Below, piece by piece: positions 12,194-21,843 of a DNA stretch of 64,000 nt. The notes beneath the pieces were generated by a model that did not search any database, was not told the DNA's origin, and saw only the letters and a list, made by a program, of their open reading frames with translations. The position numbers and the translations under genes were made by a program. How positions within the stretch are numbered: position 1 is the stretch's first letter; every line of letters begins with the position of its first letter. The stretch comes from Streptomyces sp. Y2F8-2 (lineage in GTDB: Bacteria; Actinomycetota; Actinomycetes; Streptomycetales; Streptomycetaceae): contig NZ_BNGS01000001.1 of assembly GCF_014905555.1 (NCBI RefSeq), positions 248,001 through 312,000 of the forward strand, given 5' to 3'.

Positions 12194-12448
12194 GGCCATG
12201 CCGCGCGCCGACGGGTGGCCTCCGAGGGCAGGTGGGCCTGCGCCTGGGCGGCGCCCGGGAGGTGGGGGTGCGGCGCCCGGCCCGGGGGCGCCGCGTGGTG
12301 GAGCGGCGCCTTGGTGGCCTGGTCGAGGGCGGACGCCGTGGTCGCGGCCGGGCCGAGGACGACCGCCGCGACCGCGCAGAGCACCGTCCACGGGTTGCGC
12401 GCGGCCCCCGCCCAGGTGCGAAGCGGGGCACGGGGCCATGACGGGCCC

Positions 12449-13294
12449 TCATTTCCTGCCCTGGAGGTGGGCCGCCTTCTGTCTGATCGACGGGAGCATG
12501 GCGGTGAGGGCCGCGCCGGGGCAGTTGGTCATGTAGCCGTCGTTGTGGCCGGCGAGGGCGGGCAGGAGGGCGGTCTTGCCCTCCTGGTACCGGCTCTGGC
12601 CGTTGCTGGAGACCAGCTTGACCTTGCCGCGCGGGTCGACGTCCGCGAGGCCCAGCTTCCATGCGGCCAGGGCGGCGATCGCGTCGGTCATCGCCCGGGG
12701 CACGGACACGCCCTGGGAGAAGGTGCCGATGGCGGCGATGCCCGTGGTGCGGTGGTTGAAGCCCTGGGTGTGGGCACCGGTGACGGGGCGTTCGACGCCG
12801 CCCGAACGCCCCTCGTAGATCGTGCCGCAGCGGTCGACCAGGAAGTTGTAGCCGATGTCGTCCCAGCGGCGGTTGCCGATCTGGCCCGCGTACAGCGCGC
12901 GGATGATGCGGGGTGTGTCGGCGCAGTCGTACCGGTTGGGCGAGGCGGTGTGGTGCACGAAGACGGCGACGACCTTGTCGTCGTAGCGCGGCGCCGGCCG
13001 GCTCCCGGCGCCTTCCTCCGGCTGCGCCCAGGCGGACCGCGGCAGGATGCGCGGCCTGGGTGCCGTGTGCAGGACGGCGGAGCGGGCGCCGACCGGCCGC
13101 GGGCGCCGTACCTCGACCGGGCTTTCGGCTCTCAACGTCCCGATCAGCAGCGCGGCGCCGGCGGTGAGTCCGGGCGTACAGCCGACCAGCAGCAGGACGA
13201 CGCCCGAGATCCGCACCGAACGGAGCGAACGGAGCGGGCGTCTTCTCCTGCCCCTTCGTGCTCTTCGGAAGACACGCATGGACCCACTGTCCAT
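12449..13294 (-). CDS. Secreted/anchored peptidoglycan N-acetylmuramoyl-L-alanine amidase (PGRP type)
   Basis: A 281-residue product. An Arg-rich N-terminus ([14 protein letters not shown]) precedes a hydrophobic segment, so the enzyme is exported or anchored with its catalytic domain outside. The C-terminal domain is type-2 amidase/PGRP: VHHTASPNRYDC supplies the first zinc His, YNFLVDRCGTIYEGR is the conserved core, and HNDGYMTNCPG supplies the last His/Cys ligands. It cleaves between muramic acid and L-Ala. ATG 13294 follows a GGAGGGG run at very short spacing; ATG 13279 and upstream GTG/ATG codons to 13402 remain possible. The neighbour marP is divergent. Confidence 0.86.
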   Translation of the reverse strand: MDSGSMRVFRRARRGRRRRPLRSLRSVRISGVVLLLVGCTPGLTAGAALLIGTLRAESPVEVRRPRPVGARSAVLHTAPRPRILPRSAWAQPEEGAGSRPAPRYDDKVVAVFVHHTASPNRYDCADTPRIIRALYAGQIGNRRWDDIGYNFLVDRCGTIYEGRSGGVERPVTGAHTQGFNHRTTGIAAIGTFSQGVSVPRAMTDAIAALAAWKLGLADVDPRGKVKLVSSNGQSRYQEGKTALLPALAGHNDGYMTNCPGAALTAMLPSIRQKAAHLQGRK

Positions 13295-13544
13295 CCCCTC
13301 CGTCGCGTCCGCGATGTGTGGTGTGCCACCCGGTGGAACCATCGTCCGGGTCCAGGACGTTTTCACCAGTGCGCGTCGCGCGGGCCGCCCGGGCGACCAC
13401 ACGCCGGCCGGCGGTCCGGAGGTTGTCCCCCGGGTGGTGCAGCGCAGGTCGGCGCGCAGAGCCGATTTCCGCGCGCCGCGTGCGTGGGGCTGATCATCGG
13501 GACCCCGCCGCGCGTACTAAGGGGTCCAAGAGAAAGGCGGCTTC

Positions 13545-14729
13545 GTGGACCTGCTCGACATCCTTCTGATGCTGGTCGTCCTGGCCTACGCGGCGTCCGG
13601 CTACCGGCGCGGACTGGTGGCCGGCTGTGTCTCCCTGGCCGGTTTCGTGGGCGGTGCCGTCGTCGGCGTGTGGGTCCTGCCCTGGGTGATGCAACTGGTG
13701 ACGCGGGGGACGACCGCGGCCACGGTGACGGCGGTGTTCACGGTCCTGGTCCCGGCGGCGATCGGCCACGAGCTGGCGGGCCGGCTCGCGCTGAAGCTGC
13801 GGCGCGAGCTGGACCACGGGCCGCTCAGGGTGGCCGACGGGATCGGCGGGGCGGCAGCCAACTCGCTGTCGGTGCTGATCGTGGCGTGGGTGGCCGCGAG
13901 CGTCCTCGGCGCCTCCTCCTCACCGCTGGTCACGGAGGCGATCCGGGACTCACGGCTGCTTGGCGCCGTGCAGGACGTGATGCCGGACACCACCCCCACC
14001 TGGTTCTCGCGCGCCACCTCAGCGCTCACCCAGGCCGGCTTCCCACAGGTCTTCAACCCCTTCGAGAACGAGCCGACGGCGGGGGTGGCCAAGCCCTCCG
14101 GGGACAACGTCACACCGAGCGCGACGAACGCGGCGAAGCTCAGCACGGTCAAGATCGAGGGCGCCTCGGGCCTCCAGGGCCGCGAGGGCAGCGGCTTCGT
14201 GTACGCGGCGCGGCATGTGATGACCAACGCCCACGTGGTGGCCGGCATCGACCACCCGACCGTGCGCATCGGCGGCGTCGGTCCGGCGTACGCCGCCCGG
14301 GTGGTGCTCTTCGACCCCGACCGGGACGTGGCCGTGCTGTACGTGCCGGATCTGCGGGCGCCGGTGCTGCGCTTCGACGACGAAGCCAAGCGCGGTGACG
14401 CGGCCGTGGTCGCGGGCTATCCGCAGGACGGCGACCTGACGCTGCGGGCCGCCACGGTCGCGAACAAGATCCAGGCGACGGGTCAGAACATCTACAACAC
14501 GGACACCGTCACGCGGGAGATCTACTCCGTCCGCTCCACGGTCCTGCCGGGCAACTCCGGCGGCCCGCTGCTCACCACCGACGGCGAGGTGTACGGCGTG
14601 GTGTTCGCCCGGTCCACCTCCGATCAGGAGACGGGGTACGTCCTGACGGCGGAGGAGGTGGCGGGCGACGCCCAGCGGGCGGCGAACGCCACGGCACCGG
14701 TGGACACGGGCGAGCTCGTCACGTCCTGA
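13545..14729 (+). CDS. MarP-like membrane serine protease (CvpA + trypsin-like)
   Basis: 394 residues. The N-terminal third has four hydrophobic segments of the colicin V production (CvpA) family; the C-terminal half is a chymotrypsin-fold periplasmic protease. The catalytic triad is visible as His in MTNAHVVAG, Asp in DPDRDVAVLYV and Ser in LPGNSGGPLL. Mycobacterial MarP, the best known member, protects against acid and oxidative stress by cleaving envelope hydrolases; the same role here is inference, though an amidase lies divergently next door. GTG 13545 has GAAAGG eight bases upstream. The gene ends ten bases from the convergent GNAT gene. Confidence 0.9.
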   Translation: MDLLDILLMLVVLAYAASGYRRGLVAGCVSLAGFVGGAVVGVWVLPWVMQLVTRGTTAATVTAVFTVLVPAAIGHELAGRLALKLRRELDHGPLRVADGIGGAAANSLSVLIVAWVAASVLGASSSPLVTEAIRDSRLLGAVQDVMPDTTPTWFSRATSALTQAGFPQVFNPFENEPTAGVAKPSGDNVTPSATNAAKLSTVKIEGASGLQGREGSGFVYAARHVMTNAHVVAGIDHPTVRIGGVGPAYAARVVLFDPDRDVAVLYVPDLRAPVLRFDDEAKRGDAAVVAGYPQDGDLTLRAATVANKIQATGQNIYNTDTVTREIYSVRSTVLPGNSGGPLLTTDGEVYGVVFARSTSDQETGYVLTAEEVAGDAQRAANATAPVDTGELVTS

Positions 14730-14739
14730 GCCGTGGGCG

Positions 14740-15228
14740 TCACAAGGAGCGGCCCATGAACACGTCGTCGACGTACTCGCCCTCGATCAGGAACTCCTCG
14801 GGCAGGACGCCCTCCACCACGAAGCCCTCGGACTCGTAGAGCCCCCGGGCGGGGGTGTTGTGGCCGAGGACGCGCAGGGTGATGCGGCGGGCGCCGCGGC
14901 GGCGGGCCTCGTCCTGGGCGGCCCGGAGCAACGCCCGGCCGACGCCGGCGCCGCGCGCCTCCTCGGCGACGGCCAGGCCCTGGATCTGCCGGACGTGGGA
15001 GTTGCACGCGAGCGAGGTCGGGAACCCGAGCCGGATGTAGCCGACGAGGGCGCCGCCGAGTTCCGCGACGAGGTGGTCCCGCGGCCCGAACCGCTCGTTG
15101 TAGAAGGGCTTGTACGGCGGCTGGGGGCGGGGCTGGACGGCGTGCAGCGGGGACCAGGTCTCCCGGTCGAGCCGGCCGAGCGCGTCCTCGTCGTCGGGGA
15201 GGGCGAGCCGTATGTACGCAGCGGGCAT
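14740..15228 (-). CDS. GNAT-family N-acetyltransferase
   Basis: 162 residues with the GNAT fold: the acetyl-CoA binding motif is in VAEEARGAGVGRALLRAAQ, followed by LRVLGHNTPARGLYESEGF, the usual C-terminal strand-helix element. The substrate is unknown. ATG 15228 is favoured over GTG 15237 because a TACAGT hexamer (reverse strand, 15236-15241) lies exactly seven bases upstream, consistent with leaderless transcription. It converges with marP and diverges from the epimerase gene, with only about 70 bp between their starts. Confidence 0.88.
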   Translation of the reverse strand: MPAAYIRLALPDDEDALGRLDRETWSPLHAVQPRPQPPYKPFYNERFGPRDHLVAELGGALVGYIRLGFPTSLACNSHVRQIQGLAVAEEARGAGVGRALLRAAQDEARRRGARRITLRVLGHNTPARGLYESEGFVVEGVLPEEFLIEGEYVDDVFMGRSL

Positions 15229-15299
15229 GAAGGTCACTGTACGGCGGGGTAGGCATGTCCTGACCGGGGTTTTAGGCGGCGACGGGCAGGATGGATTTC

Positions 15300-16202
15300 A
15301 TGGAACTTTCAAGGATCGCCGTGGCCGGTGCGTCCGGTCTCATCGGCAGTGCCCTGGTCCGGTCACTGGTGGCGGAGGGGCACGAGGTGGTGCGCCTGGT
15401 GCGTCGCGCCGCCCGGGACGAGGACGAGGTCTGCTGGGATCCGGAGGGGAGTTACGTCGACACGGCCGGGCTGGCCGGGTGCGACGCGGTGGTCAACCTC
15501 GCCGGGGCCGGTGTCGGCGACCACCGCTGGACCGACGCGTACAAGAAGACGCTGCGGGACAGCAGGGTGCTCGGTACGTCGGCGCTCGCGGAGGCCGTCG
15601 CCTCCCTGCCCGAACCGCCGCGCGTGCTGGTGAACGCGAGCGCGATCGGCTACTACGGCGAGACCGGGGACCGGGTGGTCGACGAGGAGGCCCCGCCCGG
15701 GGACGGCTTCCTGTCCCGGATGTGCGTGGAGTGGGAGGAGGCGACGGATCCCGCCCGGGAGGCGGGCGTGCGGACGGTGTTCCTGCGCACGGGACTGGTG
15801 GTGGCGCGTGAAGGCGGCGCCTGGGGCCGGCTGTTCCCCCTCTTCCGGGCGGGGCTCGGCGGGCGCATGGGAGACGGGGACCAGTACTGGTCGTTCATCT
15901 CGCTGTACGACGAGGTGGCGGCGATCCGTCATCTCCTGGGCGCCGACGGGCTGTCCGGGCCGTTCAATCTGACGGCTCCGGAGCCGCTGACGAACCGTGA
16001 GATCACGGCGGCGATGGGGCGGGTGCTGCACCGGCCGACGCTCTTCTCGGTGCCCGCGCCCGCACTGCGGCTCGCGCTCGGCGAGATGGCCGGGGACGTG
16101 CTCGGCAGCGCACGGGTGGTGCCCAAGCGGCTGCTGGAGTCGGGGTTCTCGTTCACGTTCCCCGGGATCGAGGACGCGCTGCGGGACGCGCTCCGGCGGT
16201 GA
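15300..16202 (+). CDS. TIGR01777-family NAD-dependent epimerase/nucleotide-sugar-like protein
   Basis: A 300-residue atypical short-chain dehydrogenase of the SulA/YfcH group. It has an N-terminal GASGLIGSALVRSL nucleotide-binding loop, a central NASAIGYYGETGD active-site region (the YxxxK tyrosine context is altered as in this family), and a C-terminal DUF1731-like tail (VVPKRLLESGFSFTFP). The physiological substrate is unknown. ATG 15300 is preferred to ATG 15291 because CAGGAT at 15287-15292 lies seven bases upstream. No partner gene is evident. Confidence 0.88.
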   Translation: MELSRIAVAGASGLIGSALVRSLVAEGHEVVRLVRRAARDEDEVCWDPEGSYVDTAGLAGCDAVVNLAGAGVGDHRWTDAYKKTLRDSRVLGTSALAEAVASLPEPPRVLVNASAIGYYGETGDRVVDEEAPPGDGFLSRMCVEWEEATDPAREAGVRTVFLRTGLVVAREGGAWGRLFPLFRAGLGGRMGDGDQYWSFISLYDEVAAIRHLLGADGLSGPFNLTAPEPLTNREITAAMGRVLHRPTLFSVPAPALRLALGEMAGDVLGSARVVPKRLLESGFSFTFPGIEDALRDALRR

Positions 16203-16390
16203 CCGGACGGCACACCGGCGGACGAAACCTTTCGCGTTCGACCATATGCGACCGCTGTGCGACCGTGCTCTGTTGATGCGCGACTTCACTTGACCGTGCG
16301 TGGCCCTACCCTCGAGCAGAACTCGGGTATTCCTGAAGCCGGTCGCGGGCATGACGTCTTCGCCGACCGCGCAACCTCGAGGAGGGGCAC

Positions 16391-17761
16391 GTGTTGAAGC
16401 CCGTGTATCAGGCGGACGTCGTCATCGTGGGGGCCGGGGTGGCGGGCCTCGCGGCGGCCCACCGGCTGACCAGCGCAGGAGTGAGTACCACCGTCCTGGA
16501 GGCCGCCCATGGTGTGGGCGGCCGGATGTCGACCGAGAAGGTCGACGGCTTCCGGCTCGACCGCGTCGGACAGCTCCTGTCCACGTCGTATCCCGAACTG
16601 GGCCTGACTCCCGGGCTCGACGCGCTCGTACTGCGGCCCTTCGCGCCGGGCGTCCTGGTGCACAGCGGCGGCCGCCACCGGCGCGCGGGCGCTCTCCCGA
16701 TGGCAGGGGGCGCACGGGGAGCGCTCAACGCCGTTCGCGCTCTCGCCGGTGCGCCCCGCTCGGGGATCGGAACGGCCGGCGTGCGGGTCGTCCGGCCCAG
16801 GGCGGCGGGATCTCCTGCCCCGCTCGGCGGTGCCGTGGACCAGGCGCGGCTGAACGCGGCACTGGCCCGGATGGCCGTGACCCCCGTGGAACGGCTGCTG
16901 GCGCGGCCCGAGTCGACCGCCGGGCGCGCGCTCGCGGCCCGGGGGATGCCCGCCCGTACGGTCGAGGGCTTTCTGCGTCCGCTGCTCGCCGCGCTGTTGT
17001 GCGACCCGGAGCTCGGCATGTCGAGCCGCGCCGCCGACCTGGCGCTGCGCGCCTTCGCGAGCGGCCGGCTGTGCCTGCCGGAGGGCGGCGCCGAGGTGCT
17101 GCCCGAACTGCTGGCGCAGGCGCTGCCGCCGGGCACGGTGCACACGGGCGTGCGCGCCACCTCGATCTCCACCACTTCGGTCACCACCGCCGAGCACGGC
17201 GAATTCCGCTGCCGCGCCGTGCTGTTGGCCACCGATGCGCATGCCGCCGCCGAGTTGCTGCCCGGGCTGCACGTACCCGAGTTCCACCCCGTCACGGTCG
17301 TCCACCACACCATGGACGAGCCGCCGCCGACCGGCGCGTCGCTGCTGCTCGACGCGGACCGCGGCGGTCCGGTGGCGCACACGGCGGTGGTCAGCCTGGT
17401 GGACCCGTCCCGGGCGCCCGCGGGCCGGCCCCTGGTCTCCTCCACCGTCCTCGGCGCGCCGCCAAAGGACATCGACGGCGCCGTACGCGCCCATCTGACC
17501 CGGCTGTACGGCACCTCGACCACGCGCTGGGAGACGCTCGCCGTGCACCACACCGCGCGGGCCGTCCCGGTGATGCGACCTCCGCACGACGTACGCCGGC
17601 CGGTGCGGCTGCTGGCCGGTCTGTATGTGTGCGGCGACCACCGGGACACGGGCACGGTGCAGGGGGCACTGCACTCGGGCCACCGGGCCGCCTCCGCGGT
17701 CCTGGCGGACCTGGGCACGGCTCCGACCAAGCTGGCGGACCCGCTGCCGACGGCGGCCTGA
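16391..17761 (+). CDS. FAD-dependent amine-oxidase-like oxidoreductase
   Basis: 456 residues with an N-terminal Rossmann FAD motif (IVGAGVAGLAAAHRL) followed by EAAHGVGGRM, the second FAD contact of the amine oxidase/phytoene desaturase superfamily, and a C-terminal FAD-binding segment VCGDHRDTGTVQGALHSG. The substrate is not deducible; homologues in this position are annotated simply as NAD(P)/FAD oxidoreductases. GTG 16391 has GAGGAGG at 16379-16385, five bases upstream. The gene converges with the HTH/TPR regulator gene, 13 bp apart. Confidence 0.88.
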   Translation: MLKPVYQADVVIVGAGVAGLAAAHRLTSAGVSTTVLEAAHGVGGRMSTEKVDGFRLDRVGQLLSTSYPELGLTPGLDALVLRPFAPGVLVHSGGRHRRAGALPMAGGARGALNAVRALAGAPRSGIGTAGVRVVRPRAAGSPAPLGGAVDQARLNAALARMAVTPVERLLARPESTAGRALAARGMPARTVEGFLRPLLAALLCDPELGMSSRAADLALRAFASGRLCLPEGGAEVLPELLAQALPPGTVHTGVRATSISTTSVTTAEHGEFRCRAVLLATDAHAAAELLPGLHVPEFHPVTVVHHTMDEPPPTGASLLLDADRGGPVAHTAVVSLVDPSRAPAGRPLVSSTVLGAPPKDIDGAVRAHLTRLYGTSTTRWETLAVHHTARAVPVMRPPHDVRRPVRLLAGLYVCGDHRDTGTVQGALHSGHRAASAVLADLGTAPTKLADPLPTAA

Positions 17762-17774
17762 GCGGCCCCCGGGG

Positions 17775-19268
17775 TCAGTGCAGGGCGGCGACCTTGTCGC
17801 GGTAGCCGCGCACGGGGGCGGCGTCCTTGTACGGCTCCAGGCGGCGCTCGAAGTCCCGTACGTACTCCGTCGCCCGGACCGACCGCATCTCCGCCGCCTG
17901 CCCCGCGGCCTCGGCTGCGAGCTGGCACGCCTGGTCCAGCTCGCCCAGGCCGAGCCGGGCCGTGGCCAGCACGACCCGGCAGAACAGCCGGCTGCGGGCG
18001 TAGCCGGGCGCGCGCAGCTGCAGCGAGCGCTCGGCGTGCTGGATGGCGGCCCGGTACTGCTGGAGGTCCCGGTGGCAGTGCCCGAACTCGTCGGCGAGCT
18101 GCGCCTCGTCGAAGAACCGCGCCCAGTACGGGGCCTCGTCGCCGGGCCGGGCGGACTCCAGCGCACGCTCGGCCCGTACGAGGGAGGACGTACAGGCGCG
18201 CACCTCGCCGAGCACGCCGTGCCCGCGCGCCTCCACGGCGTGCAGCAGCGCCTGCACGACGGGCGGCGCCGAGGTGCCGACACCCTGCTGTGCCACGCGC
18301 GCGAGCTGCACGGCCTCGCGGCCGTGGCCGAGGTAGACGGCCTGGCGGCTCATCGTGACCAGCACGTACGCCCCGTACATCCGGTCCCCGGCGGCCTGGG
18401 CGAGCCGGAGCGCCTGGACGAAGTAGCGCTGGGCGAGGCCGTGCGCGCCGATGTCGTACGACGTCCAGCCGGCGAGCCGGGTCAGATCGGCGGCGGCCGC
18501 GAACAGCCGGCGGCCGGTCTGCTCGCCGTAGGTTCCGCGGAGCATCGGCTCGGCCTCGTGCTCCAGGTAGCGCACGAGGGCCTGGCGGGCGTGGCCGCCG
18601 CCGTAGGCGTTGTCGAGGGCGCGGAACAGCTCGCCGACCGAGCGGAGGGCGGCGATGTCTCCGCCGGTGACCCTCTGGCCGGGGCCGCGCTCGGACTGGC
18701 CGCGCGGCCGGGACGGGGGTCCCCCCTGTTCGAGCGGAGTCGAGAACTTGGGGGAGGCGGGGCGGCCCTGGGCGGGGACGCGGGGGGCGCTCTCGCATCG
18801 GGCGACCTTGTCGTCCGGGCGCCCGATCAGCCAGTCCCGGCTGGGGACGACGAGCCCGGCCGGCGTGAACGCGATCTTCCGGAGCTCGGCGTGGCTGCCG
18901 GAGTCCTTGCGCCACAGGCCGCTGACGATGTCGACCGCCTCCTCCGGGGTGGCGGCGAACTCCAGCCCCGCGTACACCGGGGCGCAGGCGTCGAGCCCGA
19001 GATCCTGGGCGGTGAGCCGGCGTCCGAGCCTGCGGGTGAACACCTCTGCGATCAGCGCCGGGGTGGTGCCGCGCGGCTGCTGCCCGCGCAGCCAGCGCGT
19101 CACGGACGTCTTGTCGTATCTCAGATCCAGCCCGTGTTCGAGGCCCAGCTGGTCGACGCGACGGGCGAGACCTGCGTTGGAGAACCCCGCTTCTGCGATG
19201 AGCGCGGCGAGCTGTCGGTTGGGGGTGCGCTGCGCGGGTCGTTCCGTCATCTGCGGTGCGGTCTCCAT
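17775..19268 (-). CDS. HTH/TPR-type regulator (NsdA-like), with a repeat-derived insertion
   Basis: 497 residues. The N-terminus resembles a degenerate XRE-type HTH (YDKTSVTRWLRGQQPRGTTP), and the rest is a helical tetratricopeptide array (AVQLARVAQQG, AIQHAERSLQLR and similar). The layout resembles Streptomyces NsdA-type regulators of development; no DNA target is known. An unusual Pro/Gly/Ser-rich stretch (translation of about 18660-18790) separates the two halves and contains SPKFSTPLEQGGPP, which is the translation of a dispersed nucleotide repeat (see separate entry). The start is ATG 19268; ATG 19250 is possible. The gene is divergent from lipB. Confidence 0.8.
   Translation of the reverse strand: METAPQMTERPAQRTPNRQLAALIAEAGFSNAGLARRVDQLGLEHGLDLRYDKTSVTRWLRGQQPRGTTPALIAEVFTRRLGRRLTAQDLGLDACAPVYAGLEFAATPEEAVDIVSGLWRKDSGSHAELRKIAFTPAGLVVPSRDWLIGRPDDKVARCESAPRVPAQGRPASPKFSTPLEQGGPPSRPRGQSERGPGQRVTGGDIAALRSVGELFRALDNAYGGGHARQALVRYLEHEAEPMLRGTYGEQTGRRLFAAAADLTRLAGWTSYDIGAHGLAQRYFVQALRLAQAAGDRMYGAYVLVTMSRQAVYLGHGREAVQLARVAQQGVGTSAPPVVQALLHAVEARGHGVLGEVRACTSSLVRAERALESARPGDEAPYWARFFDEAQLADEFGHCHRDLQQYRAAIQHAERSLQLRAPGYARSRLFCRVVLATARLGLGELDQACQLAAEAAGQAAEMRSVRATEYVRDFERRLEPYKDAAPVRGYRDKVAALH
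18715..18758. repeat. Dispersed stem-loop repeat inside the HTH/TPR regulator gene
   Basis: A G/C palindrome-like element (GGGGGTCCCCCCTGTTCGAG at its left edge, then TCGAGAACTTGGGGGA at its right) lies in frame in the coding sequence. A related copy lies between malG and aglA at 53731-53768. I recognise this as a repeat family common between genes in Streptomyces; its presence within an ORF is unusual. Confidence 0.65.
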
Positions 19269-19481
19269 ATCGCCTGTGAGCTGCCCTTATGGCCTCGTGA
19301 ACGGCGTGAATGTAGCGGAGAGTGAGCAGACGATCGCACATTTCCCTCACCATTCATCCGATCGTGTGAGGATTGAGCGGTCGGGCTGACGAACGACCGG
19401 GCAGCACCTCTCCCCCGGGCCGGACGTACAGTGGCGTGGGCGCGTTTCGCGCCTTACGAGGCTTCTAGGGAGGCGCTTGCC

Positions 19482-20279
19482 GTGAGTGAGTTGCGGTTCG
19501 TCCGTATGGGGTTCGGGACCGATGCCGTCGACTACCAGAAGGCATGGGACGAGCAGCGCCGGGTGCACGCCGCCCGCTTCGCGGACGAGATCCCGGACAC
19601 CTGCCTGCTCCTGGAGCACCCCCCGGTCTACACGGCGGGCCGGCGCACGGCACCGGAGGAGCGGCCCCTGGACGGCACGCCGGTCATCGACGTGGACCGC
19701 GGCGGCAAGATCACCTGGCACGGCCCGGGCCAGCTGGTGGGCTACCCGATCCAGAAGCTCCCGCGCCCGGTGGACGTGGTGGCCCACGTACGGCGCCTGG
19801 AGGAGGCCCTGATCCGCACGTGTGCGGAGTTCGGCCTGGAGACGACGCGGGTGGAGGGCCGGAGCGGGGTGTGGGTCCTCGGGGACCCGGTCGACCAGCG
19901 CCCCTCCCTGGGCGGTCTCTCCCTGGACTTCGACCCGCGCCTGCACGACGAGGAGTTCGACCCGCGGCTGAACGGCCCGGAGTACGCGCCGTCCAACGCG
20001 GGGCAGCGGCGGGAGGACCGCAAGATCGCGGCGATCGGGATCCGCGTCGCCAAGGGGGTCACGATGCACGGCTTCGCGCTGAACGTGAACCCGGACAACG
20101 CGTGGTTCGACAAGATCATCCCGTGCGGGATCCGGGACGCGGGTGTCACGTCCCTGGCGAACGAGCTGGGCCGGGACGTGACGATCGAGGAGGTGCTGCC
20201 GGTGGTGGAGCGGCACCTGCGGGACGTGCTGGAGAACGCGGACCTGAAGCCGCGGGAGGTCGAGCGGGCCTCGGCGTGA
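19482..20279 (+). CDS. lipB: Lipoyl(octanoyl) transferase
   Basis: Moves octanoyl from acyl-carrier protein to lipoyl domains, the first step of endogenous lipoate synthesis. The 265-residue product has the LipB signature [17 protein letters not shown], the conserved [11 protein letters not shown] segment, and the catalytic Cys in IIPCGI. GTG 19482 follows GGGAGG (19468-19473) with eight bases between; the upstream ATG/GTG at 19431 would precede that ribosome site. lipA follows 296 bp downstream, but a long inverted repeat intervenes. The substrates of this pathway in the window are the two lipoyl domains of the E2 at 4851-6680. Confidence 0.95.
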   Translation: MSELRFVRMGFGTDAVDYQKAWDEQRRVHAARFADEIPDTCLLLEHPPVYTAGRRTAPEERPLDGTPVIDVDRGGKITWHGPGQLVGYPIQKLPRPVDVVAHVRRLEEALIRTCAEFGLETTRVEGRSGVWVLGDPVDQRPSLGGLSLDFDPRLHDEEFDPRLNGPEYAPSNAGQRREDRKIAAIGIRVAKGVTMHGFALNVNPDNAWFDKIIPCGIRDAGVTSLANELGRDVTIEEVLPVVERHLRDVLENADLKPREVERASA

Positions 20280-20301
20280 GGGCGCGCCCGGGCGTGTTTC
20301 G

Positions 20302-20447
20302 CCCCCGCCGCCCCTACCCGTCCCGTCCTCCAGGGGCTCCGCCCCTGAACCCCGCCGGGGGCTCCGCCCCCGCACCCCCGCTCCTCAAACGCCGGAGGGG
20401 CTGAATTTCAGCAGCCCCAGGTACGGGACGGGTAGGGGCGGCGGGGG
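20302..20447. repeat. Long inverted repeat between lipB and lipA
   Basis: Perfect 25-bp arms (20302-20326 and 20423-20447) enclose smaller palindromes: CAGGGGCTCCGCCCCTG at 20331-20347 and a nested CCGGGGGCTCCGCCCCCG just after it. The arms could fold into one cruciform-like transcript. The interior motifs, including CTCAAACGCCGGAGGGGCTG, are familiar Streptomyces intergenic repeats. It could end lipB transcription. Confidence 0.85.
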
Positions 20448-20575
20448 GCGGGACAAACCCCGCGCACCCGGCAGGGAATGCGCCCCAAGGCCCCCAGGTT
20501 GGCCTCAACACGGGGGCAGACAACCACGGGCGTACCCTGGTGTACGCCGAAGAATCGAAGCTACAGGGAGCCGAC

Positions 20576-21565
20576 GTGTCCGCAGTCGCACCCGACGGAC
20601 GCAAGATGCTGCGCCTGGAGGTCCGCAACAGCCAGACCCCCATCGAGCGCAAGCCCGAGTGGATCAAGACCCGGGCGAAAATGGGTCCCGAGTACACGAA
20701 GATGCAGAACCTCGTGAAGAGCGAGGGCCTGCACACGGTCTGCCAGGAAGCCGGCTGCCCGAACATCTACGAGTGCTGGGAGGACCGCGAGGCCACCTTC
20801 CTCATCGGCGGCGACCAGTGCACCCGCCGCTGCGACTTCTGCCAGATCGACACCGGCAAGCCCGAGGCACTCGACCGCGACGAACCGCGCCGCGTCGGTG
20901 AGTCCGTGGTCACCATGGACCTGAACTACGCCACCATCACCGGCGTCGCCCGCGACGACCTGGAGGACGGCGGCGCCTGGCTGTACGCCGAGACCGTGCG
21001 GCAGATCCACCGGCAGACGGCGGACCGCGAGGGCGGCCGTACGAAGGTCGAGCTCCTCGCCCCCGACTTCAACGCGGTCCCGGAGCAGCTCGAGGAGGTC
21101 TTCTCCTCGCGCCCCGAGGTCTTCGCCCACAACATCGAGACCGTGCCGCGGATCTTCAAGCGCATCCGCCCCGGTTTCCGCTACGAGCGCTCCCTCAAGG
21201 TGATCACCGCGGCCCGCGACTTTGGGCTGGTGACGAAGTCGAACCTGATCCTCGGCATGGGCGAGACCCGCGAGGAGGTCAGCGAGGCCCTGCGCCACCT
21301 GCACGACGCCGGCTGCGAACTGGTCACCATCACCCAGTACCTGCGCCCGAGCGTCCGCCACCACCCCGTGGAGCGCTGGGTGAAGCCGCAGGAGTTCGTG
21401 GAGCTGAAGGAGGAGGCCGAGCAGATCGGTTTCTCCGGCGTCATGTCCGGTCCGCTCGTGCGCTCCTCGTACCGCGCCGGGCGGCTTTACCGGATGGCCG
21501 TCGAGCAGCGTCAGGCGGATGCACCGCGGCAGGGCGGCACATACGTCGCCGCACAGGCCGTCTGA
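20576..21565 (+). CDS. lipA: Lipoyl synthase (radical SAM)
   Basis: Inserts two sulphurs into protein-bound octanoyl groups to give the lipoyl cofactor. The 329-residue product shows both iron-sulphur motifs: [12 protein letters not shown] (auxiliary cluster) and CTRRCDFC (radical SAM cluster CxxxCxxC), plus the C-terminal RSSYRAG segment whose Ser ligates the auxiliary cluster. GTG 20576 has AGGGAG at 20565-20570, five bases upstream; in-frame ATG 20540 lies before that site and is unlikely. It works with LipB and supplies the E2 encoded at 4851-6680. Confidence 0.96.
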   Translation: MSAVAPDGRKMLRLEVRNSQTPIERKPEWIKTRAKMGPEYTKMQNLVKSEGLHTVCQEAGCPNIYECWEDREATFLIGGDQCTRRCDFCQIDTGKPEALDRDEPRRVGESVVTMDLNYATITGVARDDLEDGGAWLYAETVRQIHRQTADREGGRTKVELLAPDFNAVPEQLEEVFSSRPEVFAHNIETVPRIFKRIRPGFRYERSLKVITAARDFGLVTKSNLILGMGETREEVSEALRHLHDAGCELVTITQYLRPSVRHHPVERWVKPQEFVELKEEAEQIGFSGVMSGPLVRSSYRAGRLYRMAVEQRQADAPRQGGTYVAAQAV

Positions 21566-21843
21566 CCCGGCCGTCACCCTGATGGTGGCACCCCGTGCCA
21601 GTTCCCGTGTGTGAATCCGCACACAAGCGGCTACCGTCGGGTAGTGGCCGATTGACGCGGTCCCGACCGTCCCCGCAGCTAGCGGGCACCGCCGGGGCCG
21701 CGTTCGGGTTTTCGCGCTGCGCAGCAAGGCTTCATTGGCGTTTGACCGGTCGGTCACGTCCTGGTAACACCGAACAGTGAGCCTGGCTTTACACCCGGTA
21801 GCACCCAGGCCACGACCCGCCGACCCGAGGGGGGACCTCCACC

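Noticed and set aside
12215..14398. 727-residue plus-strand ORF across the amidase gene and into marP
   Set aside because: Composition artefact; it spans two real genes in other frames.
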